This document shows positions 17,563 through 26,342 of a stretch of DNA of 64,000 nt, piece by piece. Every line of letters starts with the position of its first letter. The first letter of the stretch is position 1. Position numbers and translations under genes: made by a program. The notes under the pieces are model-generated. The model saw only the letters and a program-made list of their open reading frames with translations. It ran no database searches and was not told where the DNA came from. Origin of the DNA: CAVPWP01 sp050789285 (GTDB lineage Bacteria; Pseudomonadota; Alphaproteobacteria; Rhodobacterales; Rhodobacteraceae); NCBI RefSeq assembly GCF_050789285.1, contig NZ_JBOUVX010000004.1:124001-188000 (forward strand), read 5' to 3'.

Positions 17563-18180
17563 CTAATGACCTACACAACTGTCCTTCTTTGGATAAGGGT
17601 ATGGATCGGTTCTTCCTAAGTAAGCCGTCACCGGACCGCCTGGTCTCAGCCGAACGTATTCGATGTAGTTTTTGCCACCTCTATAGCACGGAGGAAGGTG
17701 TGGCATGGGTGAATTCGCATCGAGTTCGAGGCTAGGATTATGCAGGACGGCAACGACCCCAGATTTGTCTAGCGCCTCAAAAACGTAAAATACAAAACTT
17801 CGATCACGAATGTCAGCTCCACCACCCTCGATTGAGAGATCATATTTCATTCTTCTTAATTTTAGTTCTTTGTTGCCGTTGCTCGTCCAGAAATAGGCTC
17901 CATCCCTGAATTCTATCGCCATCTCCTTTTTGTCATCAATTTCGCTATTCTGAAGATTTGAGCCAATCGAGTCTGGATAGAGGCGCTCAAGGACTATGCC
18001 CATGGCGCGAAGGTCATTGTCTGTATGGGCATACTGCATTGCATTATACCAGAGGGTAGAGCCAGTCCCATGAATCGGCGGCAAGGCGGCAGGGCGAGCC
18101 AGCGTGGCAATTGAAACCAATGCCGCGAAAGTTAGAAAAAATAGTGGCACTCCAAACTTTGATAAATCTAATCGCTTCAT
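17563..18180 (-). CDS. hypothetical exported or membrane-anchored protein
   Basis: A protein of about 205 residues, transcribed opposite to the relaxase. The ATG at 18180 has GAGA 9 bases upstream and gives MKRLDLSKFGVPLFFLTFAA, a basic start followed by a hydrophobic segment, so it is probably an uncleaved anchor or signal peptide. The rest is soluble, with EMAIEFRDGAYFWTSNGNKE and PPCYRGGKNYIEYVRLRPGG. I recognise no family. The DNA is clearly AT-richer than neighbours, which suggests separate acquisition as cargo. Confidence 0.6.
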   Translation of the reverse strand: MKRLDLSKFGVPLFFLTFAALVSIATLARPAALPPIHGTGSTLWYNAMQYAHTDNDLRAMGIVLERLYPDSIGSNLQNSEIDDKKEMAIEFRDGAYFWTSNGNKELKLRRMKYDLSIEGGGADIRDRSFVFYVFEALDKSGVVAVLHNPSLELDANSPMPHLPPCYRGGKNYIEYVRLRPGGPVTAYLGRTDPYPYPKKDSCVGH

Positions 18181-18294
18181 GCGCATCTCAAAAATGTCAT
18201 TCATTCTTGATTGTACCATATTGATCTACAATTTCGCCCATTAAGAATACACAGTGATTCATGCCTCTTTGAACCGCAACGATTTGGAAGGGCA

Positions 18295-18317
18295 AAGGGC
18301 GCTCTAGGAGCGCCCTT
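18295..18317 (-). terminator. 10-bp stem terminator overlapping the end of the 18304-18537 gene
   Basis: AAGGGCGCTC and GAGCGCCCTT form a perfect 10-bp stem around a 3-base loop. On the minus strand the stem includes the last codons and the stop of the upstream gene and is followed by TTTGCCCTT. The plus side is followed by CTTCGTTTT, so it may act in both directions. Confidence 0.7.
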
Positions 18318-18537
18318 CTTCGTTTTGCGGCGGGGTGTCGTCCAGCGGAGCCCGCAGGACGATCCGTCCGTTGATCGGGCAAGTCTCAAGCTGAAGCGTG
18401 TAGCCCTGTCTGTCCCTGTGCGCCCAAGCTGCGCCGACTTTGTTCCAGGAAGATTTCTCGCCCTTCTGCGTGACGTGCCAGGCCAGAAAGTCGGGTGCGT
18501 TCAGTGCTGGGGTAGTTTTCGTTTTTTCGCGTGCCAT
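18304..18537 (-). CDS. small hypothetical protein, element-associated
   Basis: A 77-residue soluble protein starting MAREKTKTTPALNAPDFLAW and including WHVTQKGEKSSWNKVGAAWA. A strong ribosome site (AAAGGAGATG) lies 8 bases before the ATG, and a terminator overlaps the stop, so this is a well-delimited single gene. I recognise it only as a type of small protein seen on alphaproteobacterial mobile elements; the function is unknown. Confidence 0.72.
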   Translation of the reverse strand: MAREKTKTTPALNAPDFLAWHVTQKGEKSSWNKVGAAWAHRDRQGYTLQLETCPINGRIVLRAPLDDTPPQNEEGRS

Positions 18538-19095
18538 GATCTCATCTCCTTTGTTTGGGGTGGCTTGCTAACGCCCTCCCGTCAGGCCGAAGGCAAAGGT
18601 GCGGAGTTCATGGTCAACACGGCTGGCGCAGCCGAGTGGTGCGGGCAGACCATTGAAGGCCGTGCCGCGTTCGGCCAAGGAGATCGCGAAGTGATTTGGG
18701 GTGTTGCAAAGCAAGTCAGCCAATCAGAGGGGATGATTGGCACGGGGGCAGAAAAACGGTGACTGACCTTCAGCCAGCCGCATCCGTCATGACCTGCTGC
18801 GTGTCTCGCGCATCTTCGAGGCGTTCATCCGCACCTTACAATCGCTCGCACTGTCTTCGGCGCGCTTGGGGCGGGTCAAACCCGATGCCCGCGTCTTTCC
18901 AATCAAACCGCGATCAATCCCGCCGTGCTCTTGGCGATGCCTGCCGCAAACGGAGTCTGCGCTCCCTGCGCATCCGCCTATGGCGTTCTTGCGTCACCTC
19001 CGAACCATCAGAGGCCTTCACTGGCCGATGATGATGGGTGCGAGCCGAAAGGCTCTGAGCGGTTCGGAGCCTCCTTGAAGCCAAAGGAGGATGAC
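18538..19095. other. long untranslated or decayed stretch
   Basis: No gene is convincing in these 558 bases. Open frames are short and lack ribosome sites. A hairpin-forming repeat, GGCTCTGA with TCGGAGCC (19051-19071), lies 25 bases before the next gene. It may be a leader or the remnant of a lost gene. Confidence 0.4.
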
Positions 19096-19275
19096 ATGAA
19101 ACTTGTCTCTCGATTTGAGGCGGCAGCGCTGAGCACAGCCGAATTGTACGGTCTGCGAAAAGAAGCGTTCATCGCCTTCACCGCCGCCCCGCGCGGCTCG
19201 CAGGAACAGCGCGAAGCGCTTGTGACGATGCGAACTATCGAAGATGAGCTGGCGACCCGTGCGCCAGGTCTCTAA
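19096..19275 (+). CDS. small hypothetical protein
   Basis: A 59-residue protein, MKLVSRFEAAALSTAELYGL, then RKEAFIAFTAAPRGSQEQRE, preceded by a strong SD (AAAGGAGG) with 5-base spacing. It is probably a single helical domain (TAELYGLRKEAFIAF and MRTIEDELATR look amphipathic). A hairpin lies just upstream of the SD and could modulate expression. The function is unknown. Confidence 0.65.
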   Translation: MKLVSRFEAAALSTAELYGLRKEAFIAFTAAPRGSQEQREALVTMRTIEDELATRAPGL

Positions 19276-19372
19276 CCTGATGCGGCTGGCCGAGAGGTCA
19301 GCCGCGAATTTTTTCACTCAATCTCCACTTAGAACATGACGATGCAAATATCTAGTCAAAGCGAAAGTTGAC

Positions 19373-19720
19373 TTAGATGATCCGAAATCCCTTTTTCGCA
19401 GAGTAATTTTCCCGCCAGTAGATTGCCCCTGAGAGCATGCCTAGGAATGGATAAAATAGAAACCCATCTGGCCAACCTGTCTTACCATCGATTGCGCCAA
19501 TCATTAAGAAACAGAAAATCCCAACTAGAGCGCCCGCAAGAACAAAAGGCCAAAGACGTTTCATATTTCTGCGGTCGAAGAGGTGGCAAACGAAAACAGC
19601 CAAGGGCATTGCTGGTATAGCGGACAATAGAAACAACGGCATAGCGAAGACAAAAAACAGTCCAGCCAACGGATGCGCTAGCGTCAACCAGAGAAATGCA
19701 GTCACAAATGCACTTATCAA
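19373..19720 (-). CDS. small hypothetical membrane protein
   Basis: About 115 residues, almost entirely hydrophobic, with three or four predicted membrane segments (AFLWLTLAHPLAGLFFVFAM and FVLAGALVGIFCFLMIGAID). The start is uncertain: TTG at 19720 is the first usual start codon; the frame stays open upstream to 19795 without an ATG, so the N terminus may be truncated or use a rare start. The DNA is AT-rich. No family is recognised. Confidence 0.5.
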   Translation of the reverse strand: MISAFVTAFLWLTLAHPLAGLFFVFAMPLFLLSAIPAMPLAVFVCHLFDRRNMKRLWPFVLAGALVGIFCFLMIGAIDGKTGWPDGFLFYPFLGMLSGAIYWRENYSAKKGFRII

Positions 19721-19866
19721 AACTGAATAGATCAGTGATATTGTAATTCTCAGAATGGATATGTTCTTTTCTTCGCTATTCGTGATTCTACAATAAAATC
19801 ATAGCACAGCTGCGAAGAGCCGCGCTAACTGTTTCAGACAAAATATGTGATGGGCGGAGCCGCCGC

Positions 19867-20769
19867 TTACGCGGCGACTCCTTCTGCTGTTTCGGCCTTG
19901 GCTTGGAAGCCGTGCAGGAAGTCTGCTGCCTTCTGGGCGTGGGCGGCTGCCGAGAAGATCGCCCGCTTGTCGGATCGCAGAACCTTGAGCCAGCTCTGGA
20001 TATAGGCGGCATGATCTGTGCCAGCCTCGGGGGTCAGACCAAGATCGGCACACAGGAACGCCGCGCCGAGTTCGGCAACCAGCTCTTCGCGGGCGTAGCC
20101 TTCATCGCCCCATTTCTTGCGCCCGAATTCGCGGTCAAGGCGCTTGGGGTGCTTCGTCCAGTGCGTCAGCTCATGCGCCAAGGTCGCATAGTAGGCCTCG
20201 GGGCTGCGGAAACACTCAAAGACGGGCATCTGCACATGATCGCTGCCGCCGCTATAGAAGGCCTGATTGCCGCCGTGCCGAACGTCTGCGCCCGTTGCCG
20301 TGAAGAAATCTTCGGCATGGTCGATGCGCTGCTCGGGGTCGATGACAGGCTCAGGCTTGACGTAGTAGTGCTCGGGCAAGCCTTCGATCTGATCGACGTT
20401 GAAGACGGTATAGGCCTTCATGAACGGGATCGTTCGTTCTGCCTCCTCTCCGTTGTCCTGTTCCTCGGTCTTGGTGATGGTGTTGGCATAGACGACAGAG
20501 TTGCCGCGCTCGCCCTTCCTGACGTGTGCGCCCAGCTCTTGGGCTTGGCGGTAGGTCATCCAGTACGGGGAGCAAAAGCCTGCTTCCATCGCCGCGCCCC
20601 ACAGCATCAGGACGTTGATGCCGCTATAGGCTAGGCCGTTGTGGCGCAGGGGCTTGGTCACGCGCCCGTCCATATTGCCAGCGCTCCACGGCTTGAGCCA
20701 TGTAAGCTCGCCCTGCTCCAGATCAGCGATGATCTTGTCTGTGACTTTCTGATAAACGTCTTGTTTCAT
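19867..20769 (-). CDS. ardC: ArdC-type antirestriction protein with zincin-like metallopeptidase domain
   Basis: A 300-residue ArdC-family protein, carried by mobile DNA to blunt host restriction during entry. The N-terminal domain (KVTDKIIADLEQGELTWLKP, WSAGNMDGR, NGLAYSGINVLML) binds ssDNA in the family. The C-terminal half has the metallopeptidase motif TLAHELTHWTKHPKRLD (HExxH with a third ligand further on in REELVAELGAAFL). The ATG at 20769 has AAAGGAG 8-14 bases upstream; an upstream in-frame ATG at 20802 lacks one. It lies beside a type I restriction system on the same element. Confidence 0.88.
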   Translation of the reverse strand: MKQDVYQKVTDKIIADLEQGELTWLKPWSAGNMDGRVTKPLRHNGLAYSGINVLMLWGAAMEAGFCSPYWMTYRQAQELGAHVRKGERGNSVVYANTITKTEEQDNGEEAERTIPFMKAYTVFNVDQIEGLPEHYYVKPEPVIDPEQRIDHAEDFFTATGADVRHGGNQAFYSGGSDHVQMPVFECFRSPEAYYATLAHELTHWTKHPKRLDREFGRKKWGDEGYAREELVAELGAAFLCADLGLTPEAGTDHAAYIQSWLKVLRSDKRAIFSAAAHAQKAADFLHGFQAKAETAEGVAA

Positions 20770-21149
20770 TTCTTTTTCTCCTTTGTTTGGTTGCGCATGC
20801 AACCGAACTGCCCCTCTGGCGAAGAGAAGGGGGAGACCGTCCAGACCGCAGACGGCGGTGGGGGATCACCCGTCCTGCACGAAGCGACCTGTCCGCCGAA
20901 GCCTTGGCGAAGGCGAAGGCGGAAGCGAAGGAAGGATGGGGAAACCGCGGACTGCGCCCGAAGGGCTTGGACTTGACGGCGAAGGGGGGCGCAGACCCCA
21001 AAACAAAAGAAGGGAAAGTCAGCCCGCGAGGGCTGGCATCAGATCAGCGCAAGGGATGGAAGCCGCATTGCCGAGACCGCCGCAGGCGGGCTCGGTTTAC
21101 GACAGCCCGACCCGAAGCGGTGCGCCCAATAATGACATAGATATCTTAA
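20770..21149. other. gene-free stretch upstream of ardC
   Basis: These 380 bases hold the ardC promoter region and a purine-rich section with repeated GCGAAG and GGCGAAG units around 20900-20935. I see no supported gene, although open frames exist on the plus strand without ribosome sites. Confidence 0.4.
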
Positions 21150-21614
21150 CTAGAACCGCCATCCTTGATCTTCCATGAACTCCTCAAGATTCATGCAAGG
21201 AACCCCAAGATGAGCGCAGATATTCGGAATCTTGGCGGCACGAGGTTGATTGGCTTCTAAGGTGACAACCGACCGAGCGCTGGCATGCGCCTTGGCGATC
21301 ACAAAAGGATCAGCATTAAGCCCCCCCTTCTGAATTTTCTTCATTTCAATATTCTGACGGAAGTGTGGAACACTGTAGATATCGCGAATCACTAAAGCTT
21401 CTTCAGCGGTGGGCGTTGTGAACATGCTGCCGTTGGCTGCAACCCAATCCTCATCAGCATGTGCATAAACTTCGAGTTCCCTTCTCACCTCGCGCGTTGA
21501 AGTTACCACACCATCAGCCACAAGATCCTCGAATTGCGCCCAAAGGGTAGGAAAGCGCCCTCTGTAGAAATGACGAAAAAGATTAGAAAGGGGAGAGGTA
21601 TCAAATACGTACAT
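21150..21614 (-). CDS. DUF4411 family PIN-like protein, putative toxin nuclease
   Basis: A 154-residue protein of the DUF4411 type, related to PIN-domain ribonucleases. Acidic positions typical of PIN domains are visible: the first Asp in MYVFDTSPLSNLF, Glu in EVRRELEVYA and Asp in GLNADPFVIAKAHA. It begins at the base following the XRE-ImmA stop codon, so the two are translationally linked. Pairs of a COG2856-type (ImmA/IrrE) regulator and a PIN protein are a known toxin-antitoxin arrangement; here the toxin role is inferred from that. Confidence 0.8.
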   Translation of the reverse strand: MYVFDTSPLSNLFRHFYRGRFPTLWAQFEDLVADGVVTSTREVRRELEVYAHADEDWVAANGSMFTTPTAEEALVIRDIYSVPHFRQNIEMKKIQKGGLNADPFVIAKAHASARSVVTLEANQPRAAKIPNICAHLGVPCMNLEEFMEDQGWRF

Positions 21615-22748
21615 CTAAACCACCTTTCTCGCGAAGTAGCTTTCCAGCTTTGGAAGGTTCTTCACTTTTGTGTCTAGATAATCAGCAAGCTGAGGCTCAG
21701 ATATCCTATTCTGGTAATACCGCGAGAAGGCCAAATTGATGTAGTTCGTGCCCAAGTAGGCAATTTTTGTCCAGTAGTGATTGCCGCCGCTGCCTTCTTG
21801 CCGCTGTTGGCTCCACCTTTTCGCCGCCTCTAGGTACTCCCCTTCAGTGATTTGCCCTCGATCCAAGAAGCGACGGAATACCGATTCTCGCGATACATGG
21901 TACCGATTTGCAATTAGCGTAGCCGTTTCTTCTGAAGCTGGAAGGGTTGCCGTATCCGCCTCAAAAAGCTCAGAAGGGAGCAAGAATTCTGCGGCGAACT
22001 GATTACAAATCACCTCTATGCGACGGTCATCGGGAAGAAGAGCTTCTGTATGCTCATCGCTCAGCGTATTGATACCGCTGGTGTGAAACAGCAAATGAGA
22101 AAGCTCGTGGAAAAGGGTAAATATCTGACGCGTTTTGACAGAATTATTAACATATATTAAGGGAAAAACCTCGTCATAAAGACAGAATCCCGAATAGAAG
22201 TCATTTCGGAAAGCATCCTTGAACACTGCGACGCCATAGGTATCCAAGACATCTCTCCAAGCGTCAAAGGCTTCCTCACTATTGCTCCAGCCAATCTGAG
22301 TTGCAATCGGAACATTCAAATAATTGCGCACCACTTGCGCCATCTCGCTTATGTTCACATCGAGATCAAATCGCAAATCATCTAGAATAAACTTGGCGGC
22401 TGGATTTCTGCCTTCATTCAGCTCGGAAAGGTTGATTTGGAGCGCCTTGGCTTTCCTCAGTAGAAAACGCACCTCACGCGGAAGTGCGTCAAAATGGACG
22501 TCTGGAAGGGTGCGAAAGGATTCGCGGATAGGCGGGACATTGGGCGGCTCCGGAAAAAAGAATATAGCAACGGGCACTTTGAATGTTTCAGAAAGGCGTT
22601 CTAGTTGCGGATATGTTGGAAAAGACTCCCCTCTTTCCCAATCTTCAATGTTGCGAAAATCATCGAGCAGCTCTTCGATCGAGAACTGCGCACGCTCTCG
22701 TGCCCAGCGGAGGACTTCAGGCGTTATAGGAATTTGCTCTTTAGCCAT
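21615..22748 (-). CDS. XRE-family regulator with ImmA/IrrE metallopeptidase domain
   Basis: A 377-residue protein with an N-terminal helix-turn-helix (TPEVLRWARERAQFSIEELL, then YPQLERLSETFKVPVAIFFF) and a C-terminal zinc peptidase domain (IFTLFHELSHLLFHTSG, HExxH). Family members of this type repress DNA targets and are cleaved or cleave partners in phage and mobile-element control. The ATG at 22748 overlaps the last codons of hsdR by 8 bases (ATGGCTAA), and DUF4411 follows directly. It is probably the antitoxin or regulator of the PIN protein and part of the restriction operon transcript. Confidence 0.85.
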   Translation of the reverse strand: MAKEQIPITPEVLRWARERAQFSIEELLDDFRNIEDWERGESFPTYPQLERLSETFKVPVAIFFFPEPPNVPPIRESFRTLPDVHFDALPREVRFLLRKAKALQINLSELNEGRNPAAKFILDDLRFDLDVNISEMAQVVRNYLNVPIATQIGWSNSEEAFDAWRDVLDTYGVAVFKDAFRNDFYSGFCLYDEVFPLIYVNNSVKTRQIFTLFHELSHLLFHTSGINTLSDEHTEALLPDDRRIEVICNQFAAEFLLPSELFEADTATLPASEETATLIANRYHVSRESVFRRFLDRGQITEGEYLEAAKRWSQQRQEGSGGNHYWTKIAYLGTNYINLAFSRYYQNRISEPQLADYLDTKVKNLPKLESYFARKVV

Positions 22749-25700
22749 GCCGTGAATCTTCCCTCTCTGCACCCAAACTGCCGTCTCGCGCCTCCCTAAG
22801 TGCTCGATTGAAAAAATGCCTTGTGGCTTTGTCTCTCGCTTCCGCATCAGTCAGCACGATGTTCCGCATCTCGTTGTCTTTCTGGAACATCTTGATCGCC
22901 CCTTGAAAGAAGGCTTGGGCAAAAGCGGTATAGACTACATCGGGTGGGTTATTGCGCAGCATTTCAGTAAGATCGTCATCCATGATGTCACGGTTGACCT
23001 GCTCGAAGCGGATCATGTCGGCCTCGCTGAAGTTGGTTCCGTGGCGGTCATTGAACGCCTTGACGATCTCGGAAAGTTCTTTCTGTTCGTCCTCGGTATA
23101 GGGCTTTGCACCGAATTCACTGATTGCCTTCAGCGCTGCGCGGTCGCCAGGGGAAAGTGACGCGCTGCCCTGTTCCTTCTGTTCCACCTTGAAGGCCTGA
23201 AGGCGCAGCATTTCATCGGTGATCTCAATTTCGGGCGGCACTTCGCGGTTGGGAAGCAAGCGGGCAAGCCATGCGCCGTATGAATACAGCTTCTCAATGC
23301 TTGTATCTTCTAGCTTCATGATCTGCGCGATAAAGCTGTAGAAGCGCATATAGCTCTTCAGGAGCTGGCGAAACTCCTCCTGACGGCCTTCGTCTTCATC
23401 AGCGTCAAAGCGCCCGACGGCCTCGCGCACCAAGCCCTCAAGGCGGGCACGGTCGCCACCGTCAAGCGCACCCTTGAAGTAGGTTTGGGCGAAGCGCTCT
23501 ATCTCGTCCTTGTCGAGATAGCCGAACTTGAAGAGCCGACCTTCGAGATCATAGACCAGATTTGGATCGGAATTCGCTTCCAACGCCGTGACTTCATAAA
23601 AGGGGCGGAACGCAGTCTGGATGTCCTCCACGGTGTTCTGGAAGTCGAGGATGTAGGTCTGATCTTTGCCTTGTCGGGTGCGGTTCAGGCGCGAAAGGGT
23701 CTGCACCGCCTGCAAGCCTGCCAGCTTCCGATCAACATACATCGCGCACAGCTTAGGTTGATCGAATCCAGTCTGGTACTTCTCGGCGACGATCAGAATT
23801 TGGTATTGATCGGGGAAAGGCGAACCATCAGGTTTGAAGCCGTCGAAGCGGTTGGGAAGCTCGGTTTCGGCGAAGTCGTTGAGGTCAGCTTCGGTGTAGG
23901 TCTCGCCCTCGTAGTTTAGCTCTCCCGAGAAGGCGACAAGTGCTTTCAGATCATCATAGCCTTGGGCTTTAATGTAGTCGCGCACCCCGAAGTAGTAGCG
24001 GAGCGCATGGTCGCGGCTGCTGGCCACGATCATGGCTTTCGCCTGTCCGTCCAACATTCCCATGACATGGCGGCGGAAATGCTCGACAATGATCTCAACC
24101 TTTTGGCCGATGGCGGTCGGGTGCAGATTGGCATATCGGGCGACCTTTCGCTGCCCGCGCCGTCCGCTGAGGGCAGGATCGTCTTCGATGGCTTTTTCAA
24201 GCTGATAGTAGGCTTTGTAGGTCATGTAGTTCTGGAGCACATCTAGAATGAAGCCTTCCTCGATGGCCTGGCGCATGGAGTACAGGTGGAAAGGATGGGG
24301 AAGCCCGTCCGCGCCTTTGATCCCAAACCGCTCCAGGGTGACATTGCGCGGTGTCGCCGTGAACGCAAAGAAGCTGATATTCGCCTGCGGACCCCGTGCC
24401 TTCTGATAGGCGGCGATGATGTCCTCGATGTCGTCGCTCGATGATGCTTCACGGGTCAGCGCATCAGTCATTGCCTGCGCTGACTTGCCCGACTGGCTGC
24501 TGTGCGCCTCATCCACGATAACGGCAAAGCTGCGCTTGCCCTGACCCGAAATCTCCTTGAGATGTTCGGTCGAAAACTTCTGGATCGTCGTAACAATGAT
24601 CCGAGCCCCTTTGGCAATCGCTTCCTTGAGCTGCTTGGATGTGCCGTCGATCTTGCGCACAACTCCCTGCGTCTGCTCGAACTGCGAAACCGTTCCCTGA
24701 AGTTGCCTGTCGAGCACGATCCTGTCGGTGACGATGATCGCTGTGTCGAAGACAGGCTGGTCGGCATCGTCGTGCAGCTTGATCGCATGGTGGGCAAGCC
24801 AGCCGATGGTGTTTGACTTGCCCGATCCTGCGGAATGCTGGATCAGGTAGTTATGGCCAGCGCCGAAGTCTCTCGCATGCCCGATCAGCTTGCGAACTGC
24901 GTCGAGCTGCTGGAAGCGCGGGAAGATCATGACTTCGCTCTTCCCGTTCGTCTCCAGGTGCATGAACTGCCCGATCACGTCGAGCAGGACGCCGCGCGAG
25001 AAGATCGCCTCGCCCCATGCGCCAGCGCGGTACAGGTAGGCGACGCGGAACTCGTCATCGACATCAGGATTGCCAGCTCCGCCATCACGGCCACGATTGA
25101 AGGGCAGGAAGCGGGTCTTTCCGTTCTGAAGCCGTGTCGTCATCGACACATTGTCCTCGTCGAGCGCGAAATGTACGAGCGCGCCCCGCTTGAAGGTCAA
25201 GAGCGGCTCGCTTGCTGGGGCGCGATCAGTCCGATACTGCCGCTCGGCGTGACGGAACGTCGAGCCCGTGAGAAGGTTCTTGGCCTCCATCGTCACGATA
25301 GGCAGGCCGTTCAGGAAGAGCACCACATCAAGACGGTTGCCGTGCTTGGTGCTGTACTCAACCTCTTTCATGGCCGAGAGGATATTGGCCTGATATTCGG
25401 CGATGCGCTTAGGCTCCAAGCCGCTTGCAGGGCGAAAATAGCAGAGGGCGAACTTGATGCCTGGCACGATCTTGATGCCCTGCCGAAGAACGTCGAGCAG
25501 ACCGCGATCTTTCAATGCTTTTTCAAGCTGCTTGAAGAACGTTTCCTCCGCTGACGCGGTGTAGTGACCTACTAGCCTAGACCATTCGTCGGGCTGCGTC
25601 TCCTTCACGAAGCGAAGAGCAAGCGCCTTGTCCATTGCCAGCGCGCGGTCATAGTCGATAACGGGATCGCGCCGCTCATAGCCTTCGTCTTTGGCAAGGC

Positions 25701-25761
25701 ATTCAATCAGATGATCTTGAAGAACCTGCTCCTTGTGGAGGTTGTGCGCAGATACGCTCAT
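22741..25761 (-). CDS. hsdR: type I restriction endonuclease subunit R
   Basis: Motor and nuclease subunit of a type I restriction-modification system; it translocates DNA with ATP and cleaves unmodified DNA away from the recognition site. About 1006 residues. The nuclease Mrr-like motif is in GLPIVTMEAKNLL; Walker A is LIQHSAGSGKSNTIGWLAHH; the DEAH box is in VIVDEAHSSQSGKSA; motif III is FFAFTATP. The ATG at 25761 overlaps the preceding gene's stop by ATGA. Full length with no break seen, so it is likely active. Confidence 0.95.
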   Translation of the reverse strand: MSVSAHNLHKEQVLQDHLIECLAKDEGYERRDPVIDYDRALAMDKALALRFVKETQPDEWSRLVGHYTASAEETFFKQLEKALKDRGLLDVLRQGIKIVPGIKFALCYFRPASGLEPKRIAEYQANILSAMKEVEYSTKHGNRLDVVLFLNGLPIVTMEAKNLLTGSTFRHAERQYRTDRAPASEPLLTFKRGALVHFALDEDNVSMTTRLQNGKTRFLPFNRGRDGGAGNPDVDDEFRVAYLYRAGAWGEAIFSRGVLLDVIGQFMHLETNGKSEVMIFPRFQQLDAVRKLIGHARDFGAGHNYLIQHSAGSGKSNTIGWLAHHAIKLHDDADQPVFDTAIIVTDRIVLDRQLQGTVSQFEQTQGVVRKIDGTSKQLKEAIAKGARIIVTTIQKFSTEHLKEISGQGKRSFAVIVDEAHSSQSGKSAQAMTDALTREASSSDDIEDIIAAYQKARGPQANISFFAFTATPRNVTLERFGIKGADGLPHPFHLYSMRQAIEEGFILDVLQNYMTYKAYYQLEKAIEDDPALSGRRGQRKVARYANLHPTAIGQKVEIIVEHFRRHVMGMLDGQAKAMIVASSRDHALRYYFGVRDYIKAQGYDDLKALVAFSGELNYEGETYTEADLNDFAETELPNRFDGFKPDGSPFPDQYQILIVAEKYQTGFDQPKLCAMYVDRKLAGLQAVQTLSRLNRTRQGKDQTYILDFQNTVEDIQTAFRPFYEVTALEANSDPNLVYDLEGRLFKFGYLDKDEIERFAQTYFKGALDGGDRARLEGLVREAVGRFDADEDEGRQEEFRQLLKSYMRFYSFIAQIMKLEDTSIEKLYSYGAWLARLLPNREVPPEIEITDEMLRLQAFKVEQKEQGSASLSPGDRAALKAISEFGAKPYTEDEQKELSEIVKAFNDRHGTNFSEADMIRFEQVNRDIMDDDLTEMLRNNPPDVVYTAFAQAFFQGAIKMFQKDNEMRNIVLTDAEARDKATRHFFNRALREARDGSLGAEREDSRHG

Positions 25762-26342
25762 TGTGCGGACTTCCCTTCTCCGCACGCTACCATTGCGATG
25801 GTTCCAACGAGAGCGACGTTCAAAGCCGTCATGGCGGACTGAAAGTGATGAAGATTGACATGGAACTCGCCATCGACGGGGATATCCGCTTTGGCGCTCT
25901 TGTCGTATGTCATGTTGTATCGAAAGGCGGTCGAGTTGGGGTCAATTCCGCCCAATTCCTTCATACGTGTGATGATCCATTCAGGACAATCTGCGTCGAA
26001 TTCTTCCTTGATGAATGCGCGGTATTCTTCTGCAAGAGAGTCTAGGCTGTGCGTCTTCGCCGCGTCCAGCATGACCGCTTTCAAGAACAGCTCTATCGAG
26101 TGCCTGTAGAGATAGAGTATAGGGTTCGCGACCTCGGAGTCCGCAACATCCTGATGCTTAATGCTTTCGACCAGGTAATGGGCGGCGTTGAAATACTGCT
26201 GACCGAGTTGCTGATACTTCTGATTAGCCATCCCGCCGACCATGAAGCCAAGCGGCTCCGACCACTGGCTCGGACGTTCAAGCGCTGCGGTCGGTTCCTC
26301 AAACAGAGGACGGTGCATCTGGTCTTCGTTGAACCCTGTCAT
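25758..26342 (-). CDS. HEPN-like protein embedded in the hsd operon
   Basis: A 194-residue protein between hsdS and hsdR, overlapping both by four bases. The middle (ILYLYRHSIELFLKAVMLDA) resembles the second helix of HEPN-fold proteins, with a preceding helix YFNAAHYLVESI. The RNase motif RX4-6H expected in active HEPN toxins is not visible toward the C terminus, so this may be a non-catalytic relative. Not a usual Hsd subunit. Its tight coupling suggests a role with the restriction system, for example as an accessory abortive or regulatory component. Confidence 0.6.
   Translation of the reverse strand: MTGFNEDQMHRPLFEEPTAALERPSQWSEPLGFMVGGMANQKYQQLGQQYFNAAHYLVESIKHQDVADSEVANPILYLYRHSIELFLKAVMLDAAKTHSLDSLAEEYRAFIKEEFDADCPEWIITRMKELGGIDPNSTAFRYNMTYDKSAKADIPVDGEFHVNLHHFQSAMTALNVALVGTIAMVACGEGKSAQ

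Noticed and set aside
20880..20940. A purine-rich GGCGAAGGCG-type repetition that looked like a possible short tandem repeat.
   Set aside because: Only two or three imperfect units are present, with no spacing regularity.
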